Shown in pieces: positions 1-7,580 of a stretch of 10,131 nucleotides of DNA. The first letter of the stretch is position 1. Each line of letters opens with the position of its first letter. The stretch is taken from contig JAHKKJ010000077.1 in assembly GCA_020027655.1 (NCBI GenBank), forward strand, positions 1 through 10,131, in the 5' to 3' direction. The DNA is from Deltaproteobacteria bacterium. GTDB lineage: Bacteria; Desulfobacterota; Binatia; UBA9968. The position numbers were made by a program, and so were the translations under genes. A model generated the notes under the pieces. The model ran no database searches. It saw only the letters and a program-made list of their open reading frames with translations, and had not been told where the DNA came from.

Positions 1-2424
1 ATCAACCGGGATAAAACCTTGGAGGAGGGGAATCGGCAGCTGAACCCCGGCATAGGGACTTTTCGGATCGTTACCGATGGCGACTTGATTACCCCATAAA
101 CCCGTCGGCAATGCGCCGGTCATGCTGAACCGGCTGGCGGAGATGCTTCCCTGAATCGGCGGCAGCAAATATTTGCTTCCCGGATTGAGCTCGTTCTCGC
201 TCAGCAGCTCGTGATCCAAAACGCGAGGAAAGGAAGGCGCCGTGCCGTCGGCCTGGCGAATGAATGAAAAGGTAGAGTCCTGATTGTCATCCGGCTTCTC
301 GGTGCTTTTGCCACGGACGCCCTCCAGGATCGGCGTCGGCATATTCTTGATGCCGCCGACAGTTCCCTTCGCTCGCTGATCGATATCGGCCAACGCGACT
401 TCGTGGTTTTTTTGGCGCAGGGTTGTGAAAAAACGTTCCGTAGCGGGCTTCGACAGCGAATAACTCTGGCTTCGTATCCCCCACGGCGTTTGGTAGTGAA
501 TGAGGATCTCATTGTCATTCAGGAGATTGACGCCGCGGTCCGCCAACTCCATATTGCGGGGGTTGCCGTCGAAGAGCGAGGGTTTCAGCCCGAGTCCGTT
601 GGGTCCGTAGAGTTCGGGGTTTTCCACTAGAAATTGTTTGCTCATGCGTAACCCTTGATTGTCGCTCTTAACCAGCGCCGCGAGTTTCTTAGTCGCTTCC
701 GCTGCCGCAGGGCTTTCCGGATATTCATCAATGATGGTCGTCAAGTAATACTCTTGGGCGCCCCGGCCTTTGGCTTTTGTGGCGGCATTGAGCATGGCAC
801 TGCCCGCCTTTTCCTTCAGCGCCGCGATTTTTTCTGTTGGCGTGCCCGCCAACTGGTGAAAATGGACGGCTTTGTCGAACATCCCCCGCTCCGCGTAAAG
901 GTCGGCGAGCACGCCGTACACTTCAGAAGCGTTGTCCGATGTCGGATGGCTGCGGATATAGGCAACACCTGCGTCGATCACCGGCTGGGCGGAAATCGGG
1001 TTGTTGGAAATAACAGTGACAAGGTTGTTACCTAGCAACATGGCGTTGACCGCTCCAAGGGTGGCCGCCCCGGCGGGACCCCCGGCGGCCATGGCGCCGG
1101 CGGCATAGATCAGGTTTTTCTTCAGCAGGTCTTCGCCGAGCAAAACATACTTCACGGATTCTATACGGCGGTCATTGCGGGCGTCTTGGAAGCTGCCGAG
1201 CAGATTGTATTCGGGACTCCCCAATAACGCGGCTGCCCGCTTTTGCAGGTCGGGGTTCTTTGACGACCGGGCGAGCTGGTCGATCATTCTTTTGGCCGCT
1301 TCGTGCTGTCCCCGTATTTCCAGAGCGACGGCTTCAGTGTCCAGCGCGGCATCCCCGAGCGGTTTGCCGTGATGTTTTTTTTCGACATCGATGGAATGGC
1401 GCTCAATGAGAGCTGGGTCACGCAGGCTGAGCGCGCTAAGAAGTCCTGCCACATCCTGCTCCTGGTCACTGGAGAAAGACCCCTGCGAGCCGGAAGCAAG
1501 CCCTCTATTTCTTGCCTCTTGCTGTTCCTGGTGGAGCTTGGTGGCTTTTTGTAGAGCCTTCTCGGCGCTCTTCGATTCGGGATCGATGAAAGATGCCAAT
1601 TCATAATAGAACATGGCCCTCTCCACCTCGCCCTTGCCAAGAGCTTCATCGCCTCTGGCGAGTTGCTTTTTGACCAAAACGCTCTTCTTTTTTCCCTCGA
1701 TCCCTTCCACTTGCCGGAGGATCTCGGCATTCCGCGGATCATTAGGAAAACGTTTGAGATGATCGAGGTGCCGCGACAACGCGCGCCGCTCCTCGATGGC
1801 CATCTCCGGATCGGTGAGGGCATAGAGTTGGCTAATGACGGTTTCCGCTGCAGCGCCGATGTAGTTGCCCGACGCGACTCCGGCCAGATCCACCGAACTC
1901 AACATACGATTGAGGATGCCGCCCCATTGATTCGTCGAGCTTTGCCGCATCAAATCATCCGCCTGGTTCAAGTCATCGTTGTTAATGATCGACTGGAGAT
2001 ATTTCTTTCGCTCCGGCGCTGAGGTGTTCTTCAGAGCCTGTTCTTGGGCGGCGAGATAGCGTTGCCGGTCTTGAATCGTATTGTTCACCAGATCCAGCGC
2101 GCGTTCTGTCAAACCGGTGGATGTGCTGTATTCCTTCTGTAGCTGGCTGTCATGGTCCTTAAAAAACTGCAGGTGGTCCTTGAGCGATTCCTGTTGATTG
2201 GTCAATGCATCGATCAACAGCTCGCGAGATCTTTTGTCCACCGCATCCGGAAAGAACTGCGGTGCTGCTGCCGTCGATTTCTCAAAGGGATCGTAATCCG
2301 GCATTGGATTGAGAATTTTGTCGAGCACCTGCTCGCGGTCTTGCGCACGGCACGGCTCGGGCCAAAGGTGAGCACTGCCCAAGACTAGAAGGAGTACAGA
2401 GGTTACGATTAACTTTGCCGTCAT
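1..2424 (-). CDS. Large secreted TPR-like protein of unknown function, 3' end missing
   Basis: An uninterrupted minus-strand frame runs from an ATG at 2424 to the left edge, giving 808 codons with no stop, so the C-terminus is missing. Residues 1-27 look like a Sec signal peptide: a Lys near the start, a run of L/V residues, and an A-Q-D junction after Cys-Arg-Ala for signal peptidase I. Helical repeat-like stretches at about residues 258-300 (GEVERAMFYYELASFIDP) and 499-530 (YGVLADLYAERGMFDKAV) resemble TPRs. Between them, residues 439-465 form a Gly/Ala-rich hydrophobic segment. The region after about residue 570 is richer in Pro, Gly and Asn and looks non-helical. The start overlaps the upstream lipoprotein stop by 4 bp (ATGA), and AAGG lies 8 nt upstream. 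Export and coupling suggest a cell-envelope complex with that lipoprotein. I do not recognise the family. Confidence 0.85.
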   Translation of the reverse strand, partial: MTAKLIVTSVLLLVLGSAHLWPEPCRAQDREQVLDKILNPMPDYDPFEKSTAAAPQFFPDAVDKRSRELLIDALTNQQESLKDHLQFFKDHDSQLQKEYSTSTGLTERALDLVNNTIQDRQRYLAAQEQALKNTSAPERKKYLQSIINNDDLNQADDLMRQSSTNQWGGILNRMLSSVDLAGVASGNYIGAAAETVISQLYALTDPEMAIEERRALSRHLDHLKRFPNDPRNAEILRQVEGIEGKKKSVLVKKQLARGDEALGKGEVERAMFYYELASFIDPESKSAEKALQKATKLHQEQQEARNRGLASGSQGSFSSDQEQDVAGLLSALSLRDPALIERHSIDVEKKHHGKPLGDAALDTEAVALEIRGQHEAAKRMIDQLARSSKNPDLQKRAAALLGSPEYNLLGSFQDARNDRRIESVKYVLLGEDLLKKNLIYAAGAMAAGGPAGAATLGAVNAMLLGNNLVTVISNNPISAQPVIDAGVAYIRSHPTSDNASEVYGVLADLYAERGMFDKAVHFHQLAGTPTEKIAALKEKAGSAMLNAATKAKGRGAQEYYLTTIIDEYPESPAAAEATKKLAALVKSDNQGLRMSKQFLVENPELYGPNGLGLKPSLFDGNPRNMELADRGVNLLNDNEILIHYQTPWGIRSQSYSLSKPATERFFTTLRQKNHEVALADIDQRAKGTVGGIKNMPTPILEGVRGKSTEKPDDNQDSTFSFIRQADGTAPSFPRVLDHELLSENELNPGSKYLLPPIQGSISASRFSMTGALPTGLWGNQVAIGNDPKSPYAGVQLPIPLLQGFIPVD

Positions 2425-3344
2425 CGGCTCAACCTTGTGGTTTTCTCGAGCAGCCCCCGCAGGGCTTCAATCTTCCCCTGAGCCTCGATCTTTTCTAGGA
2501 TTCCATCCACTCGGGCAACTTCATTATAAAGCCTGAGCGCGGACTTGACGAACAGCTCGAAGGTTTTGAGATCAAAGCTCAGGCTCTCCGGATCGTACTG
2601 AGACGCGTATTCTTTTGCAAGTAGCTCATAGAAGTCTCCAAAGTCGAGCAAAAAACGATAGATATTTTTACTTTGCCGGTGTTTGGTCGATAGCTGGGTG
2701 TAACCCAAAATCACCAGCTGGTTGCCTTCTTTGAGGCGGTATCGGTTGGCCTCGACGAAGGCGACTTTGGCGCGATCGACTCGTTCTTCCTCCACGCGGG
2801 CGAGAAACTCGTAGGCGGTCCCCTGGTGCTTGGTGATGAGCTGATTCCAGGCGATCACTTTTTCATCCAGCCCTTTGATATATTCAAAAGGGTCTTCGCT
2901 CGCTAGCGGTCGATCCAAGATCAATAGAAACGAATCGAGAATCTCGGCGTTCTTGGCGGCTTCCTTGCCCAAACGGCCTTCGGTTTCGGCCACCTTCCGG
3001 TAGAAGGTCGCAGCCTGCTCATATTCTCGCAGCCGCTCCAGGGCCAGGGCTTTGTTGAATTGAATGATGTCGGTGAATTTTCCAGGGTTCTTTTTTTCGT
3101 AGTCGTCGAGTCGCACCAGAGTTGCTTTCATAATGTTGACGCCGGTGACGTCCTTGGGAATGGGGAATCGATAGGTGTCTTCTCGCCCCAGGCGCTGGAA
3201 GTCTTTTACGATATCAAGCAGGTCCCCGGCTGGGACATAGCGAATCTCTGGGGAGACGGTCCGGGAACAGCCCGCGCCCGAAACAGCGGCAATCATGATT
3301 GTAAGGCTGATGAAAGTCTGGCGTAATTTTAAGTTTAACGGCAA
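2421..3344 (-). CDS. TPR-like lipoprotein of unknown function
   Basis: The frame is open from 3515, but the first 57 codons (Cys, Pro, Ser, Lys and Arg rich, starting MSFHPKTLCR) do not look like protein. I therefore propose a TTG start at 3344, giving 307 aa. From there the protein has a typical type II signal peptide: basic residues K6 and R8, a hydrophobic core, then G-A-G-C with the lipidated Cys at residue 26. The -3 Gly of the lipobox is atypical. Residues about 94-127 (FNKALALERLREYEQAATFY) form a clear TPR-type helix pair. The rest is charged and helical and ends in a probable coiled coil. Its stop overlaps the start of the next gene by 4 bp, so the two are probably co-translated and may form a membrane-anchored partner and exported partner pair. 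No conserved enzymatic motif is visible. The start codon is the least certain part. Confidence 0.75.
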   Translation of the reverse strand: MPLNLKLRQTFISLTIMIAAVSGAGCSRTVSPEIRYVPAGDLLDIVKDFQRLGREDTYRFPIPKDVTGVNIMKATLVRLDDYEKKNPGKFTDIIQFNKALALERLREYEQAATFYRKVAETEGRLGKEAAKNAEILDSFLLILDRPLASEDPFEYIKGLDEKVIAWNQLITKHQGTAYEFLARVEEERVDRAKVAFVEANRYRLKEGNQLVILGYTQLSTKHRQSKNIYRFLLDFGDFYELLAKEYASQYDPESLSFDLKTFELFVKSALRLYNEVARVDGILEKIEAQGKIEALRGLLEKTTRLSR

Positions 3345-3678
3345 GATATTCTTTGCGTTTGGCGCACACCCTATATAAAGGATGATTTCAATACCGACTC
3401 GTGGCTTATACCATTTATACAATCTTTTGCGGGGAACCTTCTTTTCGTTATTTGAGGAGCCGGCTGGACTTGCCGGCTGTCTGCAGCGACACAGTGTCTT
3501 CGGGTGAAAGGACAAAAGTTTGGATAAACGGGCGTATTTCCTGCCTAGTTTCCGAAGTTTTCGGGCAAAGTCAAGCGAAATTTGCAGAACGCAGATAAGG
3601 TTTGAGCTTTGTGCCGGTTTGAATTTGTTATTGCGTTTGCGAGCCTGAGCAAGTTACACTTGTAAGAAAGGTCAATAG
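3345..3678. promoter_or_regulatory. Divergent intergenic region between two lipoprotein genes
   Basis: These 334 bases separate the minus-strand TPR lipoprotein from the plus-strand GH-like lipoprotein and must carry both start regions unless transcription enters from further away. A hairpin-capable inverted repeat AGCCGGC / GCCGGCT with a 7-nt loop lies at 3458-3478. For the plus strand, TTGAGC at 3602 and TGTTAT at 3626 with an 18-nt spacer are a weak promoter-like pair. On the minus strand an AT-rich TATATA at about 3373-3378 is a possible -10, without a good -35. No convincing protein-coding frame is present. Confidence 0.45.
3664..3671 (+). promoter_or_regulatory. Ribosome binding site of GH-like lipoprotein
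   Basis: AAGAAAGG ends 7 nt before the ATG at 3679. This supports that start over the in-frame ATG at 3718, which has no purine-rich leader. Confidence 0.6.
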
Positions 3679-4917
3679 ATGAAGTTCCTAATGTTGCCTG
3701 TGGTTCATCGAATTCAGATGGGAGTAGGGCCTGGGTTCGTTGTAATCATGTTTACTCTGGGACTTGCCCTCTTTGGCTGCGCAGCGACCACTTTAGATAG
3801 TCCTGAGCCCGCCGTCACTCCACCTGGGCCAGTCGTTCCCGCGGCGCCCGCGCCTCCGCCGCCACCCCTTCCGGTGGTTACCGGACCGCCGACGCGGCCT
3901 TTCTATATGGGCTTTACTCTATGGCCGGCTGATCTATCAGATGAGGGGCTTCGGGAGGCGCAGAAGTTTGCGTATGCGCATGGGGATATCGTTTCGGTTG
4001 TGCTCATTGGCGGTATTCCGTGGCCCGAAGCGCTGGATGGAAAACCCTTTTCAAAGAACGTTCAGGATAGCTTGAGCTATCGACCGCCCGGCGGAAAGAA
4101 ATTGTTTTTGTCGATCTCGCCGCTTGACAGGGACCGACGCGGCCTCGCTCCCTACTGGGGAGACAAAGACAATCTGCCGTTGCCCAAGCCGTGGGACAAA
4201 GAGCCGCTCAATAGTCCTAAAGTAAAGAAGGCTTACTTAAATTTTCTCCTACGGACTGTCCAAGCCATGCGGCCGGATTACCTGGCCATCGGGGTCGAAT
4301 CGAACGTTTTGCTGACACGTGAGCCCAACAAATGGCGACAATTCAAAGAGCTGTATCGTGAAAGCTATCGGGCCTTGAAAAAGTCTCACCCGACCTTACC
4401 GGTCTTTTTCACAACTGAGGTATTACATTACAAGAAACTCACAAAAGAGGCGAAAGGGACGGACCAGGAGCGGGAAGTAACGGAGCTTATGAAACAAAGC
4501 GATCTCTTTGCCATGAGCGTCTACCCGCACATGAGCACGGAACTGCCGCGTCCGGTTCCAGGAAACTTTTTCGATTTCGCGACTCGCTTCAAGAAACCGA
4601 TTGCAGTATCGGAGAGCGGCATGACGTCGCGGAACGTGCCCATGAGATCTTATGGGCTGGTGCTTAATGGTTCCGATGCCGACCAGGAACAGTTCACCGA
4701 ATTGTTGCTCAAGACCGCCGCTCGCGAGAAATATGAGTTTGTAATCAATTTTGCGACGACGGATTTCGAGAGACTGGTTGCCAAACTTCGCCCGCCTCAG
4801 GATGACATCGCCCGCATTTGGGCCTTTACGGGAATGCAAACCGGCGATAAGAGACCCAAGCCCGCCCAGGCTCAGTGGGACGCTTACTTCAGAGCGAAAA
4901 TCGTTCGCGTCTGGTGA
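3679..4917 (+). CDS. Lipoprotein with TIM-barrel, glycoside hydrolase-like domain
   Basis: This 412-aa protein begins with a signal peptide ending in lipobox L-F-G-C (Cys34). A Pro/Ala-rich tether follows (about residues 42-74, including a run of prolines), then one domain to the C-terminus. That domain has the rhythm of a TIM-barrel hydrolase of the clan GH-A type: a strand ending in YLAIGVESN with Glu207 where the acid/base would be, the strand VFFTTEVLHY, DLFAMSVYPHM, then KPIAVSESGM with Glu312 where a nucleophile would be, and a late aromatic segment IWAFTGMQ. In clan GH-A the two catalytic Glu sit after strands 4 and 7, which fits this spacing. Substrate cannot be read from the sequence; a non-catalytic sugar-binding role remains possible. 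It is transcribed away from the TPR pair and converges on the cupin gene. Envelope localisation is well supported; enzymatic activity is an inference. Confidence 0.8.
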   Translation: MKFLMLPVVHRIQMGVGPGFVVIMFTLGLALFGCAATTLDSPEPAVTPPGPVVPAAPAPPPPPLPVVTGPPTRPFYMGFTLWPADLSDEGLREAQKFAYAHGDIVSVVLIGGIPWPEALDGKPFSKNVQDSLSYRPPGGKKLFLSISPLDRDRRGLAPYWGDKDNLPLPKPWDKEPLNSPKVKKAYLNFLLRTVQAMRPDYLAIGVESNVLLTREPNKWRQFKELYRESYRALKKSHPTLPVFFTTEVLHYKKLTKEAKGTDQEREVTELMKQSDLFAMSVYPHMSTELPRPVPGNFFDFATRFKKPIAVSESGMTSRNVPMRSYGLVLNGSDADQEQFTELLLKTAAREKYEFVINFATTDFERLVAKLRPPQDDIARIWAFTGMQTGDKRPKPAQAQWDAYFRAKIVRVW

Positions 4918-4919
4918 TC

Positions 4920-4935
4920 CACGCCGCAAGGCGTG
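4920..4935 (+). terminator. Stem-loop just after the GH-like lipoprotein stop
   Basis: CACGCC, the tetraloop GCAA (GNRA class) and GGCGTG form a perfect 6-bp GC-rich stem starting 3 nt after the TGA. Only scattered T residues follow (TTCATATCGTTT), so this is a weak intrinsic terminator or an mRNA 3'-end stabiliser. It sits between convergent genes, where a terminator is expected. Confidence 0.45.
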
Positions 4936-4940
4936 TTCAT

Positions 4941-4976
4941 ATCGTTTCAGTCGTTCAGATGGTTCAAGTCGTTCTA
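4941..4976 (-). repeat. Short 9-nt tandem array, TTGAACG family, locus A
   Basis: Read on the minus strand, four consecutive 9-nt units share a GAAC core: TAGAACGAC, TTGAACCAT, CTGAACGAC, TGAAACGAT. The same unit family recurs at 5394-5471 and 7674-7700. The array occupies the gap between the convergent GH-like lipoprotein and cupin genes. Confidence 0.6.
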
Positions 4977-4987
4977 GTCTAGACTAG
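4974..4987. repeat. Perfect 14-bp palindrome
   Basis: CTAGTCTAGACTAG equals its own reverse complement. It abuts the locus A array between convergent genes. It could be a protein-binding site or part of the repeat's fold-back; the sequence alone does not decide. Confidence 0.5.
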
Positions 4988-5021
4988 TCCGCAGTAGAGG
5001 AACGGCGGATTAAACCATTGC

Positions 5022-5354
5022 CTATCCGGTTTTGATCAGCGAATAGAACAAGATCAACTCGCCGGTTTTCCCTGCGGCAAAGTCGTGGGGCGTGCCCTTA
5101 GGAATATGGCAGATCGTGCCGGGGCGCAGCGGAATGCGGCGGCCATTGATGCGCAGCCGGCCGCGACCTTTGAGGACGTGACAGACCACGTCTTTATCCC
5201 TGTGGCTGATCTGCTTGAGGTCCGAGTTTTTGTTCGGCCGGAAGGCGATCAGACCGCTGGTGAAAGTCTTTGCTTGGAAGCAGTTGGTGTAGCGAATCTC
5301 ATCGTTGAGTTTGGGAAGCCGCTTGAGAGCAGTTTGGAAGTTGATGACTTTCAT
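5022..5354 (-). CDS. Small single-domain cupin protein
   Basis: The product is 110 aa, the size of a minimal single-domain cupin. The first cupin motif is visible around residues 51-71 (His51, Asp55, His59, then LKGRGRLRING). The second is PGTICHIPKGTPHDF at about residues 78-92, with His90 as the likely second-motif metal ligand. The usual H-x-H pair of motif 1 is degenerate here (HRDKD), so metal binding is uncertain. The N-terminal 45 residues carry several Lys and Asn and precede the barrel. It has no signal peptide, so it is probably cytosolic. It follows the DHH gene on the same strand after a 113-nt gap filled by an inverted repeat array, so cotranscription with ald and the DHH gene is possible but could be interrupted there. 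No Shine-Dalgarno is evident upstream of the ATG. Cupins of this size bind small ligands or act as isomerases; no substrate can be assigned. Confidence 0.85.
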   Translation of the reverse strand: MKVINFQTALKRLPKLNDEIRYTNCFQAKTFTSGLIAFRPNKNSDLKQISHRDKDVVCHVLKGRGRLRINGRRIPLRPGTICHIPKGTPHDFAAGKTGELILFYSLIKTG

Positions 5355-5393
5355 TTAGAAAGCAGGCATTCGCTGCGACACAGCAGCAACGTG

Positions 5394-5471
5394 TTGAACG
5401 TTTTGAACGATTGGAACGATTGGAACTGGTTGGTTGTGGTTCAAGACGTTCAAAACGTTCCAGACGTTCAA
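5394..5471. repeat. Inverted pair of 9-nt tandem arrays (TTGAACG family, locus B)
   Basis: The left arm, 5394-5429, has four plus-strand units: TTGAACGTT, TTGAACGAT, TGGAACGAT, TGGAACTGG. The right arm, 5436-5471, holds four units on the opposite strand, starting TTGAACGTC, TGGAACGTT. The arms are separated by only 6 nt, so the whole can fold into a long imperfect hairpin. The right arm includes the TGA stop of the DHH gene in its first unit. It lies between two same-strand genes and may act as a terminator or an mRNA-end structure. Confidence 0.75.
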
Positions 5472-6406
5472 TTCGCTTCGGAGACCGCCGCGACGATCTC
5501 GCGAATCGCTTGTTCCGCTTTGTCGTCGGGGACGCGGCAGGAGCCGACAACCCTGTGACCGCCGCCGCCGTATCTCTGCAGCAGTTCGCCGACGTTGACC
5601 TTCGATGTCGGATTAAAAATATTGTAGCCCACTGAGATCGCCGTGGTGTTGGCTCTTTGGGTGTCGTCGGCGACCTTGACCTGAATATTTCCCTCCGGAA
5701 ACAGCGTGAAAACAAAGAAACGGTTGCCATCAGGGATATTGTCGATGCCCCGCAGATCAGCGTAGATCACATTGCCTTTCAGGGTCGTACGTTGGAGCAG
5801 GATCCTGCGTAGTTGTTCTTGCTCGTCGAGGATCTGCCGGCAACGGCGCTTCACTTCAGAGTCGTTGAGCATGTTTTCCAATGTTTCCTCGCGCAGCAGC
5901 TCAATAACGCGGAGCCAGTAGGGCTCGTCTCCAGCGTTTCTTCCGTCGGTGGTCATGGAGATCAAGACGTAACCTTGCGGGTTCAAGACATCTTCCCGGG
6001 TCAGTTTGCCGGCGTCGATTTTATCCGTCTCCTCGAGAAGATATTTCATCCGCTGGGAATTCAGGAATGCCAATCGTACGGCTGCGGCAGGCTCGTTCGG
6101 CTTAGATATTTCATTATAATATTCGCAAACGACGCGGGCGGCGCTGGGTGCCAATCGAAAGCCGCCTTTGCCCGGCATGAGGGGGCGGTCGAATTGCGGC
6201 GTCGTGTTGGTGATGTGATGGTCGAACCAGAGGGTGCAGTTGGGATGGAATGGCAGGTTGGCGATGATATCGCCACTGCGCACTTCCACCAATCCATCCT
6301 GCATGAATTTAGGCTCGACGAAAAGGTAAGAGTCGATGTTCTCGAACTTCGTGATAAGCGCGCCGCAGACGAGCCCATCGAAATCAGCCCGCGTGACCAG
6401 TCTCAT
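5468..6406 (-). CDS. DHH-family phosphoesterase (exopolyphosphatase/NanoRNase-like)
   Basis: The 312-aa product has DHH superfamily landmarks in order. Motif I is TRADFDGL (Asp8, Asp10), Asp128 and Asp131 lie in ETDKIDAG, the signature FDHHIT carries Asp62-His63-His64, and a DHHA1-type GGGGH is at residues 280-284, followed by a substrate-loop-like segment. In this superfamily the Asp and His residues bind two divalent metals that hydrolyse phosphodiester or phosphoanhydride bonds. Position 6, usually His in the H-x-D-x-D-G motif, is Arg here. I recall similar exopolyphosphatase-annotated proteins having this change, so it may be a subfamily trait. No signal peptide is seen; it is a cytosolic enzyme. 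Its ATG overlaps the ald stop by 4 bp and is served by an almost perfect Shine-Dalgarno. Substrate (polyphosphate, oligoribonucleotide or cyclic dinucleotide product) is undetermined. Confidence 0.88.
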   Translation of the reverse strand: MRLVTRADFDGLVCGALITKFENIDSYLFVEPKFMQDGLVEVRSGDIIANLPFHPNCTLWFDHHITNTTPQFDRPLMPGKGGFRLAPSAARVVCEYYNEISKPNEPAAAVRLAFLNSQRMKYLLEETDKIDAGKLTREDVLNPQGYVLISMTTDGRNAGDEPYWLRVIELLREETLENMLNDSEVKRRCRQILDEQEQLRRILLQRTTLKGNVIYADLRGIDNIPDGNRFFVFTLFPEGNIQVKVADDTQRANTTAISVGYNIFNPTSKVNVGELLQRYGGGGHRVVGSCRVPDDKAEQAIREIVAAVSEAN

Positions 6407-7515
6407 TGGCGAATCACCTCCTCAACAGTTGTCAACGGCAAGTTGAAAGCCGTGGCGACCCCTTCATGAATAATTTTCCCATCATAGGTGTTAAGTCCCT
6501 TGGCCAGCGCCTTGTTTCTGATCAGCGCTTGCGGAAAGCCGCGATTGGCCAGCTCCAGGCCGTAAGAAAGCGTCGAGTTCGTCAGCGCATAGGTCGAGGT
6601 GTGAGGCACGCTGGCCGGCATGTTGGTGACGCAGTAATGAACGACGTCTTCTTCTAGATAGATCGGCTGGAGATGCGTGGTGGGGCGTGACGTCTCGGCA
6701 CAGCCGCCTTGATCGATGGAAATATCAACGAACGCCGAACCAGCCTTCATCCGTTTAACCAAAGAGCGAGAAATGAGTTTAGGTGCTTTGGCGCCGGGAA
6801 TCAGCACGGAGCCGATCACCAGGTCGGCATCGACGACTTCCTCTTCGACGTTGGCGCGGTTCGACATCAGCGTCGTTACATGGCCGAGAATATCGTGGAC
6901 GTAGCGAAGCTTGGTCGGATTGATGTCCAGGATGCTGACATAGGCACCCATGCCGGCTGCAATCTGGCAGGCCGCGGTGCCAGCCATGCCTGCGCCGAGA
7001 ATGACCACTTTCCCTGGACGGACGCCGGAGGCGCCGCCAAGAAGGATGCCGCGTCCGCCGTTTTCCGCCTGGAGGCACCAGGCGCCCACTTGAATCGAGA
7101 GCCGGCCGGCGATTTCACTCATCGGTGTTAAGAGCGGCAATGAGCCGTCGTCGAGCTGTATGGTTTCGTAGGCGATGCCCGTGACTTTTCGCGCGAGTAG
7201 CTCACGCGTCACAATCTCGTCGGCAGCCAGGTGGAGGTAGGTAAAAAGAATGAGCCCCCTGCGCAGCAGTGGAAATTCCGATACCTGAGGCTCTTTGACC
7301 TTCATGATCAGGTCGGACTTCCAAACCTCGATAGGCGATTCGACGAGTGTGGCTCCGGCGACCTCGTAGGCGCGATCCGTGAGGCCGCTACCGAGACCCG
7401 CGCCTCTTTCGATCATAACTTTGTGCCCGCGCGAGACAAATCCGGCCACACCGGTGGGAGTCACCGCAACGCGGTTTTCTTCGGTTTTGATCTCTTTGGG
7501 AACGCCGACGATCAC
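6403..7515 (-). CDS. ald: Alanine dehydrogenase
   Basis: The protein is 370 aa, the usual length for Ald, and starts from GTG at 7515; the N-terminal MIVGVPKEIKTEENRVA matches the family start. It catalyses reversible NAD-dependent oxidative deamination of L-alanine to pyruvate and ammonia. Visible functional residues are Arg15 and Lys74 (in MKVKEP) for substrate binding, the catalytic-type His95 in YLHLA, the Rossmann motif GAGMAG at 174-179 with Asp197 at the end of the next strand (NAD rather than NADP), and Asp268 in DISIDQGG. All key positions are present, so the enzyme should be active as a soluble hexamer, by family precedent. No Shine-Dalgarno is visible before the GTG. The gene overlaps the DHH gene by 4 bp, so they form a transcription unit. 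It links to the alanine/pyruvate pool; whether the pyruvate-carboxylase-like gene upstream shares that pathway is only an inference. Confidence 0.96.
   Translation of the reverse strand: MIVGVPKEIKTEENRVAVTPTGVAGFVSRGHKVMIERGAGLGSGLTDRAYEVAGATLVESPIEVWKSDLIMKVKEPQVSEFPLLRRGLILFTYLHLAADEIVTRELLARKVTGIAYETIQLDDGSLPLLTPMSEIAGRLSIQVGAWCLQAENGGRGILLGGASGVRPGKVVILGAGMAGTAACQIAAGMGAYVSILDINPTKLRYVHDILGHVTTLMSNRANVEEEVVDADLVIGSVLIPGAKAPKLISRSLVKRMKAGSAFVDISIDQGGCAETSRPTTHLQPIYLEEDVVHYCVTNMPASVPHTSTYALTNSTLSYGLELANRGFPQALIRNKALAKGLNTYDGKIIHEGVATAFNLPLTTVEEVIRQ
6414..6422 (-). promoter_or_regulatory. Strong Shine-Dalgarno of the DHH gene inside ald
   Basis: AGGAGGTGA on the minus strand matches nine consecutive bases of the 16S-complementary consensus and ends 7 nt before the DHH ATG. 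It is formed by the ald codons for Glu-Glu-Val-Ile near the C-terminus. With the ATGA overlap it indicates strong, partly independent initiation of the DHH gene. Confidence 0.8.
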
Positions 7516-7580
7516 AAATTCAAGGTACGTGAAGGTCTATGGCGAGTCAACGTGAGAAGACGAACGAAATGATGGAAATC

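Noticed and set aside
655..1035. 126-codon plus-strand frame opposite the secreted protein
   Set aside because: Opposite-strand shadow of a long continuous minus-strand coding frame; composition is Arg/Phe-rich nonsense.
3345..3515. N-terminal extension of the TPR lipoprotein to an ATG at 3515
   Set aside because: The added 57 residues are Cys/Pro/Lys rich without pattern and would bury the signal peptide and lipobox in the protein; the TTG at 3344 gives a normal lipoprotein start.
3401..3598. 65-codon plus-strand frame in the divergent gap
   Set aside because: No ribosome binding site, no recognisable motif, unlike a real protein in composition; lies in the expected promoter region.
5299..5730. 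Minus-strand frame encoding a repeated Glu-Arg-Leu pattern
   Set aside because: The pattern is just the 9-nt array read as codons; the frame overlaps both real neighbours.
5813..6469. 218-codon plus-strand frame
   Set aside because: Antisense to the DHH gene, which carries all family motifs; no start signal.
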